Part shown: positions 12,439-24,389 of the stretch, piece by piece
How positions within the stretch are numbered: position 1 is the first letter of the stretch
How the letters are laid out: every line of letters starts with the position of its first letter
Notes under the pieces: generated by a model
What the model was told of the DNA's origin: nothing
What the model saw: only the letters and a program-made list of their open reading frames with translations
Databases searched by the model: none
Assembly (NCBI GenBank): GCA_951230915.1
Contig: OX579634.1
Location: 51,783,570-51,847,569, forward strand
Length of the DNA: 64,000 bases
DNA from: Antitrichia curtipendula
Taxonomy: Eukaryota > Streptophyta > Bryopsida > Hypnales > Leucodontaceae
Direction of reading: 5' to 3'
Position numbers and translations under genes: made by a program

Positions 12439-15414
12439 CTACACTAATCTTAGAAGTCATTCATCAACCACTTTAGGGTGTAGGCGTCCTTGCAGAGTTG
12501 GTTTATTCCCTGATAAACAATTTTGTGTAATGATCCGAAATCCTAACAAACATCAAGGCACAAAGGCTTACAAATGCGTACCATTTTGATGACCCTGAAA
12601 ACATTTCCATTTGAAGCGTAAGGAAGCCAAAAAGTCTCGCAAATAAACACCTCCACCGCAAGCTTCTGTTCCCTATGAAAAAACCTCCGCTCGCAGAACC
12701 CTCCGCTTCGCTTGCACAGAACCCTCCACTCGCAGAACCCTAGTAGGATGGATGGATGAGAGAGATAATAGAGTTCGTGATGTTAAAGAGGTCGGGTGTA
12801 TGAAGATTACCAGTGTTGTTGCTGACTTTTGGCTGTTAGCTGCTTTTGCAAACTGGCGATTTGCTTGCTCTGTAGCATCTTCCGCACCTTCTACATTCGA
12901 GTCAATGTCATCTGCAACAATAGATGTAGATGTTGTTCACTATATTTCCAAAGTCCAGGAAGCATAATAACCCATGGCTATGTTTAGTGTTCAATAGCAG
13001 GCAATACAAAAGACGGTATCATTCATATAATATACCAATCATGTAGCCTTGCTCGTGAATGAGAACAGCTAAATCCTTGAAAATCTCATTCACTTCGCCA
13101 ATTTGGAAGGTGTATTTCTTGTATGTCTTGCTCTCTCTCTTCAATCACTGTCTTATTGAAAACTGTTTTGTTCTCCAGTTGCATGAAGTCTTGCTTGCAC
13201 AACATTTTAATTCAATATTCATATCAATCCTGGAGGCAAGAAGTTCAACGCTTTAATTCTTTATTCAGAGCAAATAAAGAACAAACTACACTAAAACCTT
13301 CATCTGAGGCACCAACGCGGAAGTGTGAGATTAAGTGCCAAATTCTTACGATCTCTGTGCAGCAAAGGTTTGATGCTGACTTTCCTCTTGCGTTGACTTC
13401 ACTTCACCTGAATATTGACTGCAGAAAACCACTCATCTCATGAGTCTTCATAAGGTCAACAATCTAGCTTAGATTAACATATTCATAACTAAGGCTAGCG
13501 TACCACATCACTGCAGAAATTTTGTTCTTTCATGTGCACGTCACTGCTCACAGTAGAAGGTAAGCTAAAAGCACGGCAAACAGATCGGTTATATCCCCGA
13601 AAAAGCCATCAAGGAACACAGCTATGTTGATTCCACCAGTTATTTGACAAAAGTTTATCATTTATTTACTAGTTTCAACAACATAAAAGATAGGTTCGTT
13701 CTCTTACAACTTGATGCTATTCAGTTTCAGCAACATTACTAAGAGAGTAAAAGTGCTCAGCAGCTCCTACTATCTGAAATTGCTATCAGTACGTTGAAGC
13801 CCGATATGATCTCCATCAGATTCTCCTACTTCCCATTAGGTTTACACGAAAGCTCAATTGATACATTTGTCAAATCTAAGCCATAATTTCAATATTCTAG
13901 TGATGAATGTTCTGCAATAAGTATGAGTGCTCAATATTATGAATGCTCGTCTTGGAAAACCAATAAATCAGCCACCCCAGACATATGCCAGCATGAGGCC
14001 CGAGTTTTTGATCCCGAAACTTTTTTGACAAGGATACATATGCTGAAGCCAATCTAGTGGAACGATCACATCGAGTAGCTAAGTTACTCTTAAAACAACT
14101 TCAAAGGCTATTGATGATTCCATTCGAAGGCAAAAGTTTGCAGAGATCTAGTGTTTTGTAGACTGTGCGGAGGCTTGTTCTTTAAATCCTGCACCAATAG
14201 TGATTACAGTGGCGGTTGCAAACATTACCCCCCCAAGTGCCCAAATGACAGCTCCCATTTCTAAATAAATCACTTAGGAAGGTAACAAAATGCACCAAGA
14301 TATCATACCCTTTAGAGATGTTTCAGCAACAGAAATCAATGTTTTGAAAGGTAGTATAATCGACTATTAGCTTCCAAAGAGGACTTCTATTTTGAGCTCA
14401 GTCTACTCACGGTCTATCTGTACAACGTTGTTCTAACTTCAGAAGTGGGCGGTGTTACATCACCTTGACGGCTGTCCATGGACAATACAGATCGCTAGTC
14501 AACGCAGAGGCTGGGACTACGTTGAGCAACATATCGAGAAGGTCGTTGCTGGACGACAGGCCTTGAGATTCCGATCATATTCTCATGAGAAATTGGTAAA
14601 GAAAACTGCCTCTTCGATGCCCATGTATGCTCCTTCTTTGGCGTACGTGCAACAATGTATTACTTAGTTTTAATTTTCTCTTTGGTGACTCCAAGAATTC
14701 AGTTTGAGGCTAGCAAAATTTGAACTACCTCCATCGACTGCTTGAAAAAAATCAATAACCAAGCACGGGCCCTCTTGATCAGAGAGCGCTGTTGTAGGCA
14801 ATCTAATCCAGTCCACTCCGCCTTATGATATGCTGGTTGCAAGACAATCTCCTGAGTGGTACAGTCATTTGAAATAGTATCACTCTTCTGCCAAGAGTAT
14901 CGTGATTAAAAGTCTTTGTCTCGTTGGTAAACCCTAAATTCTATCAGCACATAAAATCCTAAACCCTAGTTAACTTCACGAATCCAATCCAGCACCAGTC
15001 TCCCTGAAAAGTAATCCACATAAGCAAGACGAAAACGCGAATGCAATAACATTCAGAACAAAAGAAAAAAGAAAACCACAAGACTCCAGATGAGTGATTC
15101 TCAAGCTCTAGATCCAACCTCAAAGGAGAATTCCGTTTGCAGCAAATCAAAGTGACGAGAAAAGCAATCAGAAACATGCAGAGCAGCAACATTCTACAAG
15201 GCAGCTCGTAACAAACTTAATTAAACAGGCGTCAATAAAGTACAAGTTCAACCCACTAAGAGCTCATTAATAGTCGTGAAGACAGGATACATTAAGCTTA
15301 AGATATCTGCTCTCACAGCTTACAAACATGACAAACAAAGCTCAAAGCTCTCAAACGCGAATTGTGAGAATGAGAATGAGAATGGAGAATGAGATTTACC
15401 TGCGCAAATTACGA
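12439..15414. other. CACTA interior: gene-like scraps, no recognised family
   Basis: Contents: a GC-richer block with three AGAACCCTCCGC-like repeats (12650-12740); an open frame at 14452-14667 (+) starting MLHHLDGCPWTIQIASQRRG; an open minus-strand stretch around 14910-14730 containing QPAYHKAEWTGLDCLQQRSL; and AAACCCTA-type leader motifs at 14930-14975. The last two look like exon and 5'-leader debris, but I cannot name a protein. The rest appears non-coding. Captured gene fragments are one explanation. Confidence 0.35.
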
Positions 15415-15745
15415 AGCTCTCAAACGCGAATCCGCTTGTGTCAGTATCTGCACCTGCATGCTCAATCGCTACAAAGCTCCAAACCCTAAATAACCCCAAG
15501 TCTCTTGGATTTAAAAAATGAACAGGAATTCCAATGCTTTTCGATGAAGGATCTACAGAAAAAAGCTTACAGACGAATGGCACCAGCAACAAGAGCAAAA
15601 CATCCAACACGAATCCACCTGTGCTCAATAGCTCTACTTCTTTCAATCCTACATGCTCGATCGCTACAAAACTCCAAATCCTAAGCCCCAAGTCTTCTAT
15701 ATTTTAGAAAATGAGCAGGAATCCTAATGGTTTTCAATGAAAAAA
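15415..15745. repeat. Degenerate direct duplication (~190-bp period)
   Basis: The stretch from CGAATCCGCTTGTG through GAACAGGAATTCC (from about 15428) recurs from about 15615 as CGAATCCACCTGTG through GAGCAGGAATCC, with shared ATGCTCAATCGCTACAAA- and CCCCAAGTCT-type words. It is non-coding and carries CCAAACCCTAAA plant-leader motifs. Confidence 0.6.
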
Positions 15746-15906
15746 CTAAAACAAGAGATTCTATAGAGGAATAACAATGGCACCAAGAGTAGTGCAGCGT
15801 GGTGAGGATCGCCAAAGAGAAGGATGAGAAAAAACGCGAGATGAATTCTCGGGATGGAAAAAAAAACTAAATGCGGTAGCTTCTTACAAGCTATAGTGAC
15901 GCTGCT

Positions 15907-16065
15907 ATGGTCAAGAAACAACAAATCGAGGTATTAGACACACCAACAGACAAGCAGCCAGCTGACATTATGACCAAGCCACTTGGACGGATCAAGTTTA
16001 TTGAATGCACAAAGTTACTCAATTTCATCGACGCCTCTGCGACGAACTTTCATGGAGAAACCTAG
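15907..16065 (+). pseudogene. Ty1/copia retrotransposon fragment (end of RNase H)
   Basis: An open stretch ending in TAG at 16063-16065 encodes KQQIEVLDTPTDKQPADIMT followed by KPLGRIKF. This matches the conserved copia C-terminus (a QVADILTKPL-type motif), with the usual stop about 25 residues beyond. Nothing upstream resembles reverse transcriptase, and no LTR is seen, so only this scrap remains. It lies inside the CACTA element, 180 bp left of element A2. Confidence 0.7.
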
Positions 16066-16246
16066 TACTCTAGTTTTGCTAGATAACTCTTTGCCTCTTT
16101 CAAAGTTTTAAAACTTTTGAACTCCTAACCCTTATAACCATTTACTTGCCGCTTACACGTCTCCCAATTATCATACACTCCAGTTCGAAACCCCCTTCTC
16201 ACTGCATAGAATTTCTTTGGCTCAATTTTTTCGTCTCCAAAATATG

Positions 16247-17438
16247 CTCTATAAGAAAAGCCTGTTTTCGGTGTCGTTAGCAAAAAACAGAACCTGTTTT
16301 CGGCGACATCAGTACGTTTTTGGTGGCGTTCAGCAACAAACGTGTTGTATTTTTTCAAACGTCAGATGTTCCAAAAAACATGTACGTGTTTTGTAGAAAA
16401 TATGTATGTGTTTTGCAGAAAATGCGACCATGTCACTGTGGATGGCTATATTTGTGACAATGTCAACTGTGACATGGCCATGTTTTTATAAAACGTCACA
16501 TATAACATAAACTGCCACGTCAGCAAGTAGATTTAGAGAAGGGCATCCATGTGGCATATTTTAGAAAAAAATAAATGGATGGATGGATGGACGTTGAGCT
16601 GGACGTCGAGTTGGACGTCTCAAACAACGTAGGCTAATTATTCCATATTGATTGTCTCATAATGGACAAATTTTTTAGCAACAGGCAGCCACATGGCATA
16701 TTTTGGAAAAAAAAGAAATGATGGATGGATGGATGTCGGGTTGGACGTCTCAAACAACATTGGCTATTTATCCCATATTATTTGTCGCAGCATGGACAAA
16801 GAATGGGTATAAATATGACCCTTTAAATGTTCATTTAATGTAATTTTTCCACCAAAATAAAATTGATGGTAAATGGTAAGTTTTTTTACTTCTTGGTGAA
16901 TTCTACATTTTTTTTGTTGTTTACTTTTATTTTTTAATTTATATTAACCAATTATTTTTTGAAAAAATGGATTGGATGAAAAAAATAGTGTGGATGAAAA
17001 AAACAATGTGGATGAAAAAAACAAGATGGATGAAAAATTATTCTGGATGAAAAACGTCAGATTCATTGACCTCCATGTCATCCACCATGTCAGACACGGT
17101 CAAGTGAAAAAGTTTTTTCAAGGGTCCATGTCATGGCACACGTCACCAACGCCTTGGATGAAAAAGTGAACCACGTGGCCATGCCCGCCCTTGAGCCGCT
17201 CATGTGGAGCCGACCTGTCGTCCACGTGCCCTCTTTTGGTGACTCTCCAAGACCCTGTTTTGTAGGACGTCACAAAAAAACAAGCTGAAATTGGTCGCGT
17301 TTTTTCAGATTTCAGGACGTTTTTTGCCCGTCAGTTATAACGGATTTTAGGTGACATCAACGCTGACTATGTGCGCGTCAAAGAAAACGCGCGGCCGCGT
17401 TTTTTGTGATGCTTAAAGAAACGCCTGTTTATATAGTG
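16247..17438. mobile_element. Non-autonomous CACTA element A2 (TSD ATG)
   Basis: The left end is CTCTATAAGAAAA (16247-16259), one change from the A1 end. The right end is ATATAGTG (finishing at 17438) after CGCCTGTTT. ATG flanks it at 16244-16246 and 17439-17441. It shares with A1 the TATA block, the GATGG-TAAG leader, the TGGCATA-TTTT-GAAAAAAA block (twice here) and the stretch from CGTTTTTTGCCCGTCA through AACGGATTTTAGG near the right end. A GATGAAAAA repeat at 16972-17055 opens a frame that is not a credible gene. Confidence 0.9.
16808..16815 (+). promoter_or_regulatory. Conserved TATA box of element A2
   Basis: TATAAATA preceded by GAATGGG within the same block as in A1. A partial duplicate of the upstream block lies near 16640. 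Confidence 0.5.
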
Positions 17439-18365
17439 ATGTGTCGATAAGGAGGGAATGTACAATATTTGGCTCGCGGACCGCAGAAGACTCTGCAGCA
17501 GCCCTCACTTCCCGAACTGCAAGAACCGAGACAGGCAAATCCGACACTTCATCTTCAAGTCGACGCTACAATCGTGCACAAAGAATATTGCTCACCATGA
17601 CAAAACAGTGCGCTACAATTTTGTGGAGAGAAGACAATAACACCCACAGCGACAACAACATCAAATCGGCTGTACTTAAAGGATGTTCCTCACAAACACC
17701 TGATCTTTCATGAAAAACTCTAGCGCCATAATTTGCCATAGTTTTGCTCCTCTCAATTCCTACAAAATGAAAAGCTTCAGATCTTGGGGGAAGAGAGGGT
17801 GAAGGAGTTGACACGTAATGGTCAACTGAATAGAGAAAAGATTGAATTCATATAGGATGGATGTCACACTTTTGGCATTAAGATTACCGTTGTGTGATGA
17901 AAGTTAAAAGTCATTGTTCTTCAACCTGTAACTTATACACATGTGCACTCTTTCTAAAAGAAATTCCCATAGTAAAAATTGCGTCCCGGGAGGATGAAAT
18001 CTATAGATAGAAGTCACCCCGACTAGCTAGCTCCATTCAAAGTTTGTACGAAAGTTGCTAGGAACTCTTTGAAGTTGAAAGACGTTGGTCTACATAGCCC
18101 CGACCTTTGGAGTGTTTGAAATCTATCAGCACCAAAACATTTCATTGTGCGATTCGTTGAAATTTTGTCACTTGAATTTATTCTTTCTTTTCATCGTTTC
18201 AATTGTATGGGAGAAGGTTTAGGGTTTATGCACAGAAGATTGGCTAAGTTGAACGTCTTCTTTTGTTAGTTTAGTATTTTCTTTTTAAGGTATAAGCATA
18301 TTCAGAAGGCAATTGTAGTGGTTGCAATTTAAATTGCACTGAGATTGGAACAGAGCCAAGGTAAG
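17439..18365. other. CACTA interior upstream of the TNP2 gene
   Basis: Probable promoter and leader of the transposase. An unrecognised open stretch at 17441-17713 (+) and its antisense partner 17566-17814 carry no motif I know. Confidence 0.35.
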
Positions 18366-20284
18366 ATGGATACAGAGAATGATCGAGTATGAGTCGCAGA
18401 GGAGCGGCGAAAGCAACTTCGTGATGACAAACTATAGGTGAGAGAGTATCATCGTGCTAGGTTTCATAATTTACAAAGAATGAGTTGTCCATGTTGTAAA
18501 TGTAAGGGTGGCAGGAAGTGGCTTGTTTCGACAGTGAAGGATCATCTAATCAAAAATGGGAGGGATTCAAAATTTTGGGTGTGGCGGGGACCTGGGAGTA
18601 GGGAGACATCAAATGAGAAATGGGAGATTGAATTCTGGAGGTCTACAGGTGAGTCTGTAGGAGGTGAAGAAGTACCTGTCAATAATGAAGTGGACATTGG
18701 GAATATGCTCGACAACTTGTTCCAAGAAGTCGAAGACTTAGAGGCCATCGAAGCACGGCTACATGACGTCGAGGCCATGGAAGAATGACTACATGATACA
18801 ATAGTAGAGGCTTTTACTATAGCAGACAACATTAATAGCAAATGCAATTCTAGACCAAGCGTAGATGCTGCATTGGAGGTGCAGAATGTTATGCCGCAAG
18901 AAGAACCGGTAGGTGATACAGATGAGCAACCAGAGCTTCAAGGTCCAAGCAATTTTGATACTCAAATTTTGGAGGAAGCTCTACATGAATTGTATGAAGG
19001 TGCTTAGTGTATAAAGTTGGCAGCTACCATTCTTCTCATGAATCTGTGCACAGTCCATAGAGTTAGTAACAATTTTGCAGATGAATTGTTTATTCTTTTG
19101 CAAGGACACATTCTGCCACAAGGGAATACGTTGCCAAAGAATTTTTATGCAGCTTGAAGACTAACAGGCAAACTAGGATTGGCTTACAATAGCATCCATG
19201 CATGCGAGTAAGGATGTGTCTTGTTTAGAGGGGAACTCCAGGGCGCTACAAATTGTCCAAAATGTAATCGTCCAAGGTACAAGGATGAGATGAAGAAGAA
19301 GTTTCCAGTAAAAGTTTTGAGGCATTTTCCCATCATCCTAAGGTTGCAGCGCATGTTTCATAGCCCAGTATTGTCAAAGTTGTTGTTGTAGCATTCAGAG
19401 AATACAAGCAATTGTCCAGGAGGAGACAATTTAGTGTGACATCCATGCGATTCAAAAGCGTGGTGCCACTTCCATGAAAATGTGGACCCAAGTTTTGGTG
19501 AAGACTCCAGAAATGTCCATTTTGCTCTTGCTGCAGATGGAGTGAATCCTTTCAAGCAAAACCGCTCAAGTTGGTCTACTTGGCCAGTGACTTTGCTGAA
19601 TTATAATTTGCCCCCTTGGTTGTGCACCAAAAAATTCTTTTATAATGTTGGCTTTGTTGATTCTTGGAAAGCAATCCATAACTGCTAAAGTGTTTGATGT
19701 GTATCTGGAGCCCTTGGTGGATGAATTGTTGGAACTGTGAAAGGGGTGCCTGTACATGATGTTGTCGAGGAAGTTGGTGCTTGTTCTTTCAACCTCAGAG
19801 CAGTTCTTATGTGGACAATACATGACTATCCTGGATATGGTACAGTAGGAGGATTTGCACACCAAGGATACGTAGGGTGTGCATGGTGAGGTGTTGATTT
19901 AGGAGCAGAGCATTCAATGGAGCTATGTAAAGAAATCTATCAAGGGGCTCGCAGATGGTTGCCTGCTAATCATCCTTATCGCTCAGAGCGCATGAGAGAT
20001 CACTTTGATGGGCAATTGGAAACACGTGGAAGGCCGAAGATTGTGTCTATGGAAGAACAGTTGGAATATGTAGAGCAATATAAGGCTTGGAAAGCAGCAG
20101 GGAACAAAAACGGTGCTCTAGGAGATCCATCTAAATTGCATGGAGTAAAGCAAGCTAGCATTCTTTTCAAGTTGCCATATTGGAAGGTGAGTTGTAGCAA
20201 TCCATCCACTGAAACAACTAAGAAGCAACCATGATTTAGTCATAGAATAGCTATACAACAGAGTTGTTAAAAAGAATGATAGTG

Positions 20285-20460
20285 AATAGTTGCGTATCAG
20301 TTGTGCCATAGTTGTGCCATATTTGCATATCAGTTGTGCCATAGTTGCATACCAGTTGTGCCATAGTTGCATATTAGTTGTGTCATAGTTGCATATCAGT
20401 TGTGCCGTAGTTGCATATCAATAGTATTGTATTTGCATATAAATTGTGCCGTATTTGTTT
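20285..20460. repeat. Tandem AGTTGTGCCATAGTTGCATA-type repeats in a transposase intron
   Basis: About seven degenerate units of roughly 22 bp lie in the intron between the Transposase_21 and DUF4218 exons. Their GTTGCATA core resembles the right subterminal repeats. Confidence 0.75.
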
Positions 20461-21694
20461 TCAAAATGTAGTAGCATTGCATTTGTAATGAGTGCCTACA
20501 ATGGACTCTGAAGCACCTGTATTGTACTACTACTAAGCAAGATTTTCAGCTAAAATCATCTATACATATACTTTTGAGAGAGATGAAATGATAATAAAGG
20601 CATTAGGGAGGGAGATGTCCAAGTAAATGTGTCTACATATATAGCGTCATTATTTGTTTTTTGTCAATTTCATACTAATTTGAGAAGAATGTTCATGTGG
20701 CCAAAGACTTCTTATCCGCTATACGTTGGATGTGATGCATTGTGAGATGAATCTTGCCAAGAATTTTTTGAAAACAATAAGTGGAAAAAAGGATACAGTG
20801 AAAGTGCATCGGAATCTATAAAGAAGAAGTATACGGAAGCACCTGTGGTTGACACTGAGCCCTTGTAGAGCTGGTAAGATGTTGAAATCAGCTGCAAGAT
20901 ATTTTTTCTCTGATAAAGAGTATGAGCAATTTGCAGACATTCTTGCTTCTATGAAGCTTCCTTCAAGGTACTCCTCGTCATTTGGAAAGCATATGAAGGC
21001 TAAAAAATTTGGAAGCCTCAAATCACATGATTATCATGTGTTAATGCAGCAGTTGATGCCATTGGCATTGAGGGGTCTATTGAAGCCTGGACCTCGTATG
21101 GCCGTCATGCGGATGTGCAAGATATTTAGGAGAATATGCACAAAAGTTTATAATTCAACGGAGTTTGAGTCACTTCAATTAGATGTGGCTGAAAGTATGG
21201 CTCTACTAAAGATGGAATTTCCACTGTCATTTTTTGACATGATGACACACCTTCCATATCAAGTGCAGGAGCTTGATTTGTGTGGACCAGTGAGCACAAG
21301 GTGGATGTATCCAATTGAAAGATATATGAAAACATTGAAGAATTATGTTCAAAACATGACTAGACCAGAGGCGTGTATGGCAGAAGGGTACGTGAAGGAA
21401 GAATGCCTTGGCTTTGTAACAGAGTATTTGCAAAGATTTGAAGTTTTCAAGAGGCGTATATGGGATGCAGAGGAGGAATTTGGTGATGCTGAAGAGGTTC
21501 TTGAGGGAGCGGGTCGACCACTTGTAATGTCTCCTGCATTGCAGGATGTAGCGCATAATTATGTGCTGAATAATGTTGCTATTTTGGAGCCACTTGTCAA
21601 GTAAGTTGTACTAACTTCTTCTTCCACTTGTAGAATCCATTTAATAAAGCAGGAATATGTTGCAATATATTCATATGAAATTAGTTTGAATAGC

Positions 21695-21795
21695 AAACTA
21701 CTGACTAACATGCAACTAAAAAGCAACTAAAAAGCAATTAAAATGCAACTAACATGCAACTACAATGCAACTAAAATGCAACTAAAATGCAAGTA
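21695..21795. repeat. Short tandem ATGCAACTAA repeats in the last transposase intron
   Basis: Units of 10-11 bp (AAAGCAACTA, AATGCAACTA) repeat through the intron before the DUF4216-like exon. Confidence 0.75.
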
Positions 21796-22959
21796 TTGTC
21801 ACTTCAAAATTAATGTCTGAGGTAGTTGAATGGAATTGACCATCTATAGTATTTGCTACTAGGAAATCTTTACATTTGTGGTTTTGAACTTCTATCTTGT
21901 ATGTGCAAGAAGTGGAAGGAAGAATGTGAAATTGATCCAAGCACATCACCACTTGATGTGTGGATAAGAACAGTTGTTCGCAATAGTAATGTTGATGCTC
22001 ATACTCCGGAGGACAGAGATAGGATGTTATTATCCAACAGACCATCGCAAAAGACACATCGATATTCTCGTATGAGAGCTTTTGGAAATCATTTCAGGGT
22101 TGATGATAACTCTTCTAACCAATTGCAGACATATGATTGCGGTGTTGCATCTATATTCCAAATTCCAGCTCCTGATCTTCGAGACGTGTTAGTGCACTAC
22201 GTCAGAGTATGGAAAGATATATTGAAACTAGATTATGGATGTCTTAGCAATCCCGTGATACTAATGCGATGTGAATGGGTGAAAAAAACAGACAATCGAG
22301 GAAATCCAACATACATTAGGGATGATGATGGTTTCCTTGTAGTGAACTTCCGCCACAAAATGCGGAAGATGCATGATCCTTTTATTTTTTCAAGCCAAGC
22401 AATCCAAGTGTTCTTTGCTAATGATGTGCTTAGGAAAGAAGGTTGGAAAGTAGTATTACATAAGCAACCTCGTGCTCGACGAGAATTTGTAGACACATCA
22501 AATGTGTTCGTGAGCACCACTGTACAAACTTCTGGTCTAGTTGCTCCAGAGGATGTGCCTCCTCTACCTACTGTCCCGTCTCTATTTGGAGCTATAGAGT
22601 TATCTGTAGAGGACAATCTCTTGGCATCTGCAAAATATTAAGAGCATTCATGAAAAATATTCATTTTTTGTTTTCAACTTTGATACTATCTTCACAATGT
22701 TCTTTAGTCCAAATAAATTTATTACAGTATTGTATGTAGTTGTTAGCCTTCTATAAAAGAAAGAGGCAATTAGAAATGAAGTGATCCTTCATAGACTATA
22801 GGTGAATAATATCATAAGGCATGCTTATTTGATCTTTTGAATAGTGTGGCTACACTAACTTTGGACCAGCTTGGTGTACAGAAATGTTAGATTGCATCCT
22901 ATAGTGAACTCATAGTGAACTTATAGTCACAATTGTTTAGTAAAGCGAGGTTGTAACTC

Positions 22960-23600
22960 AGTCTATACACAACTAATTCCATAGCAATTTTACAAAGAAT
23001 TTAAACTGTATTTGTTTTAAAGTCGAATTCTAGTTGTTTTGTAGTTGAATTCTAGTCAAATTCTAATCAATATTATAGTCATTTTCTAAACAAAATCTAA
23101 TTGTTTTCTAGTTGCATTCCAATTGTTCTGTAGTTGCATGCTAGTTATTTCGTAGTTGCATGGCAATTGTTCTGTACCTGCATGCTAGTTGTTCTCTAGT
23201 TGCATGTCAATTGTTTTGTAGTTGCATGCTAGTTGTTCTCTAGTTGCATATGAGTCACTTTGTAGTTGCACAAGAGTCAATTTATAGTTGCATGCGAGTC
23301 ATTCTCTAGTTGCATGTCGGTTGTTCATTCCAGTTGCATTCTAGTCCTTCTTTAGTTGAATTCGAATCAGTTTTTAGTCGAACCTTAGCGTACAGTTGTC
23401 CACATCAGCAACTATGATGAATATCAGATGTAGAATACCTCACATTAATTTCTCAGTTACACTTCCGTAACCCTACTTTTCATTCTACAACTACTTTGCA
23501 ACTATAACAGTATAGTCGTCAAATTTGGTACAAATACAGAGGGATATAGTTGCAAAGTAGTTGAATGGGACACATAGTTGCATTTGAGTCGGTTGTGGTG
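22960..23600. repeat. Right subterminal repeat array of the CACTA element
   Basis: Repeats built on TAGTTGCATGCTAGTTGTTC, i.e. AGTTGCA words in the orientation opposite to the left array. This mirrored arrangement is normal for CACTA ends. The 250 bp nearest the end are also found at 34834-35095 on the opposite strand. Confidence 0.85.
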
Positions 23601-23607
23601 GACCGGT

Positions 23608-23620
23608 TTTTCTTCCAGTG
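23608..23620 (-). repeat. Right terminal inverted repeat of the 17.8-kb CACTA
   Basis: On the minus strand it reads CACTGGAAGAAAA. The next three bases (23621-23623) repeat the GAG target site. Confidence 0.88.
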
Positions 23621-24389
23621 GAGGAAGATGTAAACATTGATAAGGTAACTATAGCTAATTGTAACCTATTTTTAAAACCAACCTCTATATATTATTGCCT
23701 AAAAATATATAGGCTCTATTTTTTTTATTAGAGTTGATCTTGATTTAGGATATTTTCACTAGTAGAAAGCAAGTTCTAGAAGATTATAAAAAGCACCCCT
23801 ATGCTCCTAGTAAAAGTTTTCTATGCAAAGTAAGGCTTATTTTTGGAAGGGTCAATGCACATATATATATATGTACATAAGAGTCAAGAAATATAAATCT
23901 ACAATGTGTATATATGTAAATAAGAAGGATTTAAGGGAGTAAAACAAAATCAAATGTACATCATATGACATCTATCATACCAAATTTTGTATGTATTATA
24001 ATAACAATCTTAAAGGCCTTAGAATGGTTCTTCTAATAAGTATGCTTCCATCCAGACCTTGTCACATTGGAACTTTAGTGAAGTATATCGTGCTTTTGTG
24101 AGTGGTGACCTACTAATGACAAAAAAATGACCAAACTTTGTATAAATGGAACGAGGCCTTGGTTATTCAACTAACATTATTACCATAGCTAAAGAGCATG
24201 TTCATCACAATCTATTGTGAATAATTAATGTTTTATAAAAAAATTGAGTTTATCTTGTCTTCGAATATTTCCTTGAAATTGTTTGTTTTCCTTCTTTTCT
24301 GAAAAATATTTTCCAATATTTTCTTCATCAATATTGTTTTGACAAACCTATTTAAATATGGTAACATATTCTAGTGACCTCAATTTTTG
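23621..24389. other. Spacer right of the CACTA element
   Basis: AT-rich, no gene recognised. A TATATATATATGTACATA microsatellite lies near 23860-23878. Confidence 0.35.

Larger units (their letters stand above)
18366..22641 (+). pseudogene. TNP2-type CACTA transposase, degraded
   Basis: Domain order is that of plant TNP2/TnpD. A Transpos_assoc-like Cys-rich block comes first (MSCPCCKCKGGRKWLVSTVK then DHLIKNG, ~18480-18560). The Transposase_21 region follows, with HFHENVDPSFG, ALAADGVNPF, SWSTWPVTLLNYNLPPWLC (19560-19630) and HQGYVGCAWCG (~19860-19890). After an intron (about 20190-20690) come LDVMHCEMNLAKNFL and the DUF4218 block at 20849-21604 (CGPVSTRWMYPIERYMKTLK). After a second intron (21605-21850) comes the DUF4216-like end at 21853-22641 (DDDGFLVVNFRHK). 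Several in-frame stops occur in the N-terminal half and near 20700-20850, so no full protein can be made. The last two exons are open. It faces away from the TnpA-like gene. Confidence 0.88.
5825..23620. mobile_element. CACTA (En/Spm) DNA transposon, 17.8 kb, both ends present
   Basis: The left end reads CACTACAAGAAAA (5825-5837). The right end, on the opposite strand, reads CACTGGAAGAAAA (23620-23608); 11 of 13 positions agree. GAG at 5822-5824 and 23621-23623 is the 3-bp TSD expected for CACTA. Behind each end lie arrays of GCAACT-type subterminal repeats in mirrored orientation (6060-7240; 22960-23600). Between them are a Ptta/TnpA-like gene on the minus strand (7453-10330) and a TNP2 transposase on the plus strand (18366-22641), transcribed away from the centre. 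Both genes contain in-frame stops, so this copy should not be able to move itself. Two other CACTA elements inserted into it later. Confidence 0.9.

Noticed and set aside
16972..17169. MDEKN-repeat open frame in element A2
   Set aside because: Translation of a short GATGAAAAA repeat; A1 has no equivalent frame.
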